A stretch of DNA of 24,786 nucleotides from assembly GCA_012510755.1 (NCBI GenBank), contig JAAZHL010000108.1, positions 1 through 24,786 of the forward strand, given 5' to 3'. This document shows, in pieces, positions 21,388 through 24,786 of this stretch; within the stretch, counting starts at the first letter, position 1, and each line of letters begins with the position of its first letter. A program made the position numbers and the translations under genes. The notes below the pieces were generated by a model that saw only the letters and a list, made by a program, of their open reading frames with translations, did not search any database and was not told the DNA's origin. This stretch comes from Leucobacter sp. (GTDB lineage: Bacteria; Actinomycetota; Actinomycetes; Actinomycetales; Microbacteriaceae).

Positions 21388-21834
21388 GCCGAGATAGCAC
21401 CTTTCAATCAGGTCGCGCCACGAGGTCAGCTGGGCGCACGAGTGCAGACGCACGCCTCCCCGAGGCGCACGCACTTAGCTTTTCGCACCCGCGTGAACCT
21501 GCATTGAATGGCAGGTCAAGAGCTCGCCAACGTGCGTTCATGGCTCGGCAACCTTGCGTCAGATCGCTCACTGACGGTTCATGAGCTGGCCAGCTTGGCA
21601 GGCGTGAACGCTGATAGAGATGCGAGCGAGCACGACAATTCGGGTGAGAGCGGCTGCTGCGTCTGCAACATGCACCGGAAGGCACGTGGTGCCTCCTGTC
21701 GAGTGGATCGCGTAGGTCATGTATTTTCTGCGGCGCGCACAGTACGCTCAGTACTACATGCACCGTTCACATCAGCCAAAAACATCGAGCACGCGCTCGA
21801 CATTTTGTTTCGAATAGCTCAGCAGGAGACACGA
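21388..21834. other. Divergent regulatory interval between phosphatase operon and stress-protein gene
   Basis: About 450 bp without a credible gene; a 109-codon N-terminal extension of the stress protein is open but lacks any domain. It contains a GCCTC-CCC-GAGGC hairpin (21454-21466) in the phosphatase 5' region and a CCTGC-N8-GCAGG dyad (21498-21515). GTTCATGGCTC (21536-21546) and GTTCATGAGCT (21577-21587) recall single PHO-box units. The dyad AGTAC-GCTCA-GTACT (21741-21755) lies 80 bp before the stress-protein ATG. Confidence 0.5.
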
Positions 21835-22281
21835 ATGTACAAGAACATACTGATCACCACCGACGGCTCAGAGCTGGGTCGCAAGGGTGTCGTAGAGGGT
21901 CTCGCCCTCGCGAACACGCTCGGGGCTCAGGCAACAATTCTGACAGTGAGTGAGCCGATCAAGCCAGCAGCGTACGAGGCCGCTCGCCATGGTGGTGTCT
22001 CCGACCCGACCGCAAACTACGATCGGATGCTGCGCGAAGACATGGAGTCTCGCCTCAAGAAGTTCGAAGAAGAACAGGCAAAGTATGACATCGAGATCAA
22101 GCTGGCGCAAGATATCGACGACCACCCTGCCGAAGCAATCGTCCGGTGGGCCGAGAACCACGACCATGACCTCATCATCATGGCTTCGCACGGTCGCCGC
22201 GGTATTCGGCGCATGATGCTCGGCAGCCAGACCGCTGAGGTAGTGCAGACTACCAAGATTCCAGTGCTTGTCCTGCGCTAA
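21835..22281 (+). CDS. Universal stress protein (UspA family)
   Basis: This 148-residue single-domain Usp protein is cytoplasmic and probably binds ATP. The first strand and loop MYKNILITTDGSELGRKGV (1-19) hold the conserved aspartate D10. The nucleotide loop is at 115-130: MASHGRRGIRRMMLGSQTAEV, read as G-x9-G-S. The first glycine of the classical G-x2-G is Ala here, a common variation. ATG 21835 has AGGAGA about 5 nt upstream; an open frame continues upstream but has no family similarity. It is monocistronic and divergent from the phosphatase operon. Proteins of this family help survival in stasis and stress; the trigger here is unknown. Confidence 0.95.
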   Translation: MYKNILITTDGSELGRKGVVEGLALANTLGAQATILTVSEPIKPAAYEAARHGGVSDPTANYDRMLREDMESRLKKFEEEQAKYDIEIKLAQDIDDHPAEAIVRWAENHDHDLIIMASHGRRGIRRMMLGSQTAEVVQTTKIPVLVLR

Positions 22282-22353
22282 GCCGCGATGCACGCACATT
22301 CAAGTTGGGTGCGCAGCGGCGCCTTGTTGCGGGCACCGTAAATCTCAGTGCCC
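22282..22353. terminator. Two hairpins between the stress-protein gene and the convergent small ORF
   Basis: GCCGC/GCGGC with inner GCAC/GTGC (22282-22320) begins directly at the Usp stop codon. GGGCAC-N11-GTGCCC (22331-22353) follows. Neither has a strong T-run. They separate convergent genes and could work in both directions. Confidence 0.5.
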
Positions 22354-22365
22354 ACTACCTTCGGG

Positions 22366-22539
22366 TTATTCCGCCTCGGTAGCGGAGGCGTCGTGGTGGG
22401 GCTCGTGTAGGTCGCCGAGCGCTTCGCTCGTGCGGTTGTGCAGCACGTCGTCAACGAGCTTGTCAACGGCGACAGCTTCGTTGGTGCCTTCGATGATCTC
22501 CATACGAATGCCTGTCTCTGAGGCGCGCTTCTTGTCCAT
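22366..22539 (-). CDS. Small acidic protein, 57 residues
   Basis: A complete short frame: MDKKRASETGIRMEIIEG, then TNEAVAVDKLVDDVLHNR, then an acidic tail ending ATEAE. The centre (about 20-35) is a likely amphipathic helix and the tail is rich in His, Asp and Glu. I do not recognise a family. Coding support comes from the high G/C third positions and from TATCGT ending 5 nt before the ATG, the leaderless pattern used by neighbouring genes. It lies downstream of the membrane-anchored protein on the same strand, 53 bp away, and is convergent with the stress-protein gene. Function unknown. Confidence 0.6.
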   Translation of the reverse strand: MDKKRASETGIRMEIIEGTNEAVAVDKLVDDVLHNRTSEALGDLHEPHHDASATEAE

Positions 22540-22592
22540 ACCTAACGATAGCGTGATTTCGCGCCGCCACGGCAGGTGACACGTGCCTTTGG

Positions 22593-23207
22593 CTAGTAGA
22601 GCAAGAACGGTGCGGTGCTGTTGCTCGACACCCCCGCGGCGCTCACGTGTAGATGGTACGTGGCGCCTTCTGCCGTCACACCGTCTCGGTCAACGCTGCA
22701 GGTTTCGGTGCTGCTGCGGGTGCGATCCCAGGTGATGGCTTCGGTTTCTAATGGCTTCGCAGGTTCGAGGATCACCGAGCGCCGATCTGCGTCCACCTGG
22801 CAGTCGGTCGAGCGCCACACTTCGTCAGAGCCACTGGTGATGCGAAAGCTCATGGCCGCGGTGCCGAGTTCTGCTTGGCAGTTGATCTCGCCGATGTTTT
22901 CGATGCGCATGCTCAAGAGTGGCTGTTCGTCGGCCGCGTAGCTCTCTCGGTCGGTGATAGGCGTGACCTGGAGTTCGCCTGCGGGGCACACCGGAACATC
23001 GGCTGCGGGTGTGGTGGTTTCTTCGACCACCACTTCGCCCGGCAGTTCGACCTCGGGAGCTGCGGCGGCGCCGCCGCTCGAGCCCGGCTTCACTATGATC
23101 AGTACGATGAACCCGATGAGGGCCAAAAGACCGACGAGCACCGCGATGCGACGGCGCACGTATACGGCTTTGCGTTCGGGCCCGACGGGATCGCGCAGTG
23201 TACTCAT
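22593..23207 (-). CDS. Membrane-anchored protein with extracytoplasmic Ig-like domain
   Basis: This 204-residue protein has a basic cytoplasmic tail ending ERKAVYVRRR, a membrane segment at about 21-40 and a Gly/Ala/Glu-rich spacer to about 72. The exported domain (about 74-204) is all-strand, with ESYAADEQPLLSMRIENIG and AMSFRITSGSDEVWRSTDCQVD, resembling the DUF4232/BsuPI-type beta-sandwich. Four cysteines in the exported part suggest two disulfides. ATG 23207 has no well-spaced ribosome site; TAGGGT six bases upstream (23219-23214) suggests a leaderless start. It stands apart from argA by a 180-bp gap with repeats. Function unknown. Confidence 0.8.
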   Translation of the reverse strand: MSTLRDPVGPERKAVYVRRRIAVLVGLLALIGFIVLIIVKPGSSGGAAAAPEVELPGEVVVEETTTPAADVPVCPAGELQVTPITDRESYAADEQPLLSMRIENIGEINCQAELGTAAMSFRITSGSDEVWRSTDCQVDADRRSVILEPAKPLETEAITWDRTRSSTETCSVDRDGVTAEGATYHLHVSAAGVSSNSTAPFLLY

Positions 23208-23277
23208 GGCCTCACCCTAACCGGCAGTGTGTCCAAAGCAGGTGTGAGCCTGCGGGTGTTGCCAAGATGCGGGGCGC

Positions 23278-23314
23278 TCACAGCCTTTCAGCATTCGCGT
23301 ATTTCCGAGAGTGT
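23278..23314 (-). repeat. Duplicated 3' end of argA (distal copy)
   Basis: This 37-nt stretch matches 23390-23427, which includes the argA stop and its last 12 codons, except for one missing base in a T-run. It is out of frame and has no start, so it is a non-coding copy. It lies 112 bp from the functional copy, in the same orientation. Confidence 0.85.
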
Positions 23315-23333
23315 GGGCACCAAGCCGCCCAAA

Positions 23334-23384
23334 GCAACGCACCGCGTTGCGCGGCGTATGTGCCGAGGCCGCCCCTGGCCTCGG
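23334..23384 (-). terminator. Two hairpins after argA
   Basis: CCGAGGCC-GCCCCT-GGCCTCGG (23363-23384) begins 5 nt after the argA stop on the minus strand. GCAACGC-ACC-GCGTTGC (23334-23350) follows. Stems are perfect and GC-rich but without T-runs. They lie between the two copies of the argA 3' repeat. Confidence 0.55.
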
Positions 23385-23389
23385 TCAGG

Positions 23390-23908
23390 TCACAGCCTTT
23401 TCAGCATTCGCGTATTTCCGAGAGTGTTAGGTTTCACGCGAGCGAGATCGAGAAACTCTGCCACACCCTCGTCGGTCGAACGCAAGAGCTCAGCATAGAC
23501 TTCGGCCTCAACGAGCTGTGCATCTTCGCCCACGGATTCGAAGCCGTGTCGCGAGAAGAACTCGGTCTCAAAGGTCAGACAGAACAGCTGGGTGAGACCG
23601 AGCTCGATCGCGTGCGCCTCAAGAGCGTCGAGCAGACGGTGCCCCACTCCCCGACCAAGCCACCCTTCGGCCACGCCGAGGGTGCGAACTTCACCGAGGT
23701 GCTCCCACATGACGTGCAGAGCGCCGTAGCCGATCACACGGTCGTCTGCATCAACCGCAACCATCAACTCAGGCACGGCACGGTAGAGCTCAACCAGGTC
23801 TTTGCCCAACAGAATTCGCTGTTCGACGAGCGGCTGCATGAGCGTGGCGACGGCCGCAATATCGCCCGTGCGGGCGTTGCGAACTCTGATCTGCTCGGCG
23901 TTATTCAT
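23390..23908 (-). CDS. argA: Amino-acid N-acetyltransferase (stand-alone ArgA, GNAT fold)
   Basis: This 172-residue acetyltransferase makes N-acetylglutamate from glutamate and acetyl-CoA, the first step of arginine synthesis. It follows the short actinobacterial ArgA (Rv2747 type), not the kinase-fused enterobacterial form. Shared blocks are RILLGKDLVELY (31-42), GYGALHVMWEHLGEVRTL (60-77), the acetyl-CoA loop GRGVGH (85-90), LTFETEFFSRHGF (111-123) and the ending GVAEFLDLARVKPNTLGN (148-165). ATG 23908 was chosen over GTG 23914 because TAAGCT lies exactly 7 nt upstream. It starts 26 nt after the exporter gene's stop. No other arg genes are nearby, as is usual for this type. Confidence 0.88.
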   Translation of the reverse strand: MNNAEQIRVRNARTGDIAAVATLMQPLVEQRILLGKDLVELYRAVPELMVAVDADDRVIGYGALHVMWEHLGEVRTLGVAEGWLGRGVGHRLLDALEAHAIELGLTQLFCLTFETEFFSRHGFESVGEDAQLVEAEVYAELLRSTDEGVAEFLDLARVKPNTLGNTRMLKRL

Positions 23909-23921
23909 GCGCACAAGCTTA
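23909..23921 (-). promoter_or_regulatory. Putative leaderless promoter -10 of argA
   Basis: TAAGCT (minus strand, 23921-23916) plus seven bases, then ATG 23908. The identical hexamer and spacing precede tRNA-Ser at 11085. A transcript from here would start on the ATG, independent of the upstream exporter gene. Confidence 0.45.
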
Positions 23922-23934
23922 TCGCTGGTTCGGC

Positions 23935-24786
23935 TCAGCCCCGGCTGGGCAACAGCTGCTCTTTCGTGCCGCGCACCAGCACGAAGGCTGCGACCGCAGC
24001 AATGGTGAGGGCGACACCCGCGGTGAAGAACACGGCGCCATACCCTGCAGCCATTACCTCGGCGTCACTGACGTGTGACTGGGTGGCAGCGACCGCACGT
24101 GACGCTGACGCGGCAGCGAGCGCAAACACCGAGAGTCCGATTGAGCCGCCCAACTGCATGGCAACGTTTACGGTCGCGGCCGCAGCACCCGCGTCTGACG
24201 GCTGCACGCCGACGAGTGCGAGGTTCTGCAGCGGCACAAAGGTGATTCCTACGCCGGCGCCGACAAGCACGAGACCGGGCAGCACCTGCACAAAGTAGTT
24301 GCCGTCTGCGGTGACGCCGCTCATATAGAACATGCCGAGCGCCCCGACTACTGGTCCGGCGATCATCATGACGCGTGCGCCCCACACCGGCAGGAGTTTG
24401 GTGAATACTGGCACAACCGCGAGCGTCGATGCCGTCATCACCACCGTCGCGAGGCCTGCCGCGAGCGGTGCCATGCCGAGCACAAGTTGCAGGTGAAAGG
24501 TGAGGTACATTGTCGAGCCAATCAGCACGGCCCCGATCATGGCCTGCACAATGTAGGCTCCGGCTCGTACCTTGTGAAAGATGACTCGCAGTGGCAGCAG
24601 TGGGTGAGACACCCGGGTTTCTATGACACCGAAGACGATGACGAGCAACACACCGGCTGCGATGAAACCAATGGTGTCGACTCGGGCCCAGCCTTCTTCG
24701 GCAAGGGTGAAGCCATAGACGAGTGCCCCGAAGCCGAGGGTGACGGTGATCGCTCCCCAGATGTCAATCTTTCCTTTGCCTTCAAG
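23935..24786 (-). CDS. MFS multidrug exporter, DHA2/EmrB type, N-terminal part outside the window
   Basis: About 283 residues of the C-terminal part are present; the frame is open to the right edge and the start is not visible. The segment has about eight hydrophobic helices. SHPLLPLRVIFHKVRAGAYIV and LVLVGAGVGITFVPLQNLALVGV with PSDAGAAAATVNVAMQLGGSIGLSVFALAA are typical of the C-terminal half of 14-helix DHA2 proton-drug antiporters. It ends in a short cytoplasmic tail. The substrate cannot be predicted. It precedes argA by 26 bp on the same strand, but the argA promoter suggests they are separate units. Confidence 0.92.
   Translation of the reverse strand, partial: LEGKGKIDIWGAITVTLGFGALVYGFTLAEEGWARVDTIGFIAAGVLLVIVFGVIETRVSHPLLPLRVIFHKVRAGAYIVQAMIGAVLIGSTMYLTFHLQLVLGMAPLAAGLATVVMTASTLAVVPVFTKLLPVWGARVMMIAGPVVGALGMFYMSGVTADGNYFVQVLPGLVLVGAGVGITFVPLQNLALVGVQPSDAGAAAATVNVAMQLGGSIGLSVFALAAASASRAVAATQSHVSDAEVMAAGYGAVFFTAGVALTIAAVAAFVLVRGTKEQLLPSRG

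Noticed and set aside
21404..21763. Minus-strand 119-codon frame upstream of the anchored phosphatase
   Set aside because: Cys/Arg/His-rich with no domain pattern; it overlaps the phosphatase signal-peptide region in another frame and lies over regulatory repeats.
21508..21834. N-terminal 109-residue extension of the universal stress protein
   Set aside because: ATG 21835 has a good AGGAGA site and gives the exact family start; the extension has no recognisable domain.
23198..24298. Plus-strand 366-codon frame opposite argA and the MFS gene
   Set aside because: Both minus-strand genes are clearly recognised; the long antisense frame is a by-product of high GC.

Overview
This window looks like chromosomal DNA from a high-GC Gram-positive actinobacterium, most likely Microbacteriaceae. 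That assignment is inference. It rests on a strong G/C third-position bias, many genes that appear to be leaderless (a TAnnnT box 5-7 nt before the start codon), an Excalibur-domain nuclease, a PASTA protein, a sortase-anchored phosphatase, an Rv2747-type ArgA, and small XRE and membrane-anchored proteins of actinobacterial type. It reads mostly as ordinary chromosome, with one compositionally different stretch at about 9.2-10.95 kb. There is no CRISPR array, insertion sequence or rRNA.

Layout. (1) 1-2373, minus strand: a three-gene envelope-signalling operon of sensor kinase, NarL-type response regulator, and a membrane-anchored DUF4097-like protein cut by the window edge. (2) 2496-2984, plus: a SixA-like histidine phosphatase, divergent from the kinase across a perfect hairpin-like palindrome. 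(3) 3158-3817, minus: a membrane-anchored PepSY-like protein. (4) 3902-7205, plus: a LysR regulator, a class III CoA-transferase and glutaryl-CoA dehydrogenase. This is a small glutarate catabolism unit with a textbook ATAC-N7-GTAT LysR box over the regulator's stop codon, closed by a strong terminator. (5) 7356-9154: a small XRE protein, a secreted SNase-Excalibur nuclease and a secreted peptidoglycan-binding protein.

(6) 9155-10981: a less GC-rich stretch with a PASTA-MmpS fusion protein, two perfect 14-bp palindromes and a cluster of GGAGGAGG/CCTCCTCC inverted repeats. It ends at tRNA-Ser(CGA), 10982-11072. (7) 11141-13462: a SIMPL protein and an MTA/SAH-type nucleosidase on the minus strand, then a structured leader with a terminator-like hairpin, an 84-residue orphan ORF and luxS on the plus strand. 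Nucleosidase and LuxS are consecutive steps of SAH detoxification (activated methyl cycle), so this is a functional neighbourhood. (8) 13459-15938, minus: a YtrA-type GntR repressor, a DUF1648 membrane protein and a CPBP protease in one operon, with an 8-bp inverted-repeat operator upstream.

(9) 16133-21387, minus: two tandem secreted metallophosphoesterases of the purple-acid-phosphatase fold. One is sortase-anchored; the other carries two beta-propeller domains. Both have Gly-Asp-Gly-Glu-Pro repeat linkers. (10) 21835-24786: a universal stress protein (plus), then on the minus strand a 57-residue ORF, a membrane-anchored hypothetical protein, ArgA and the C-terminal part of a DHA2-type MFS exporter. 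The 3' end of argA is duplicated about 112 bp downstream.

The strongest leads for something undescribed are the leader/orphan ORF between the nucleosidase and luxS, the PASTA-MmpS protein with its palindrome-rich surroundings, and the GGAGGAGG repeat cluster. None is proven from sequence alone.
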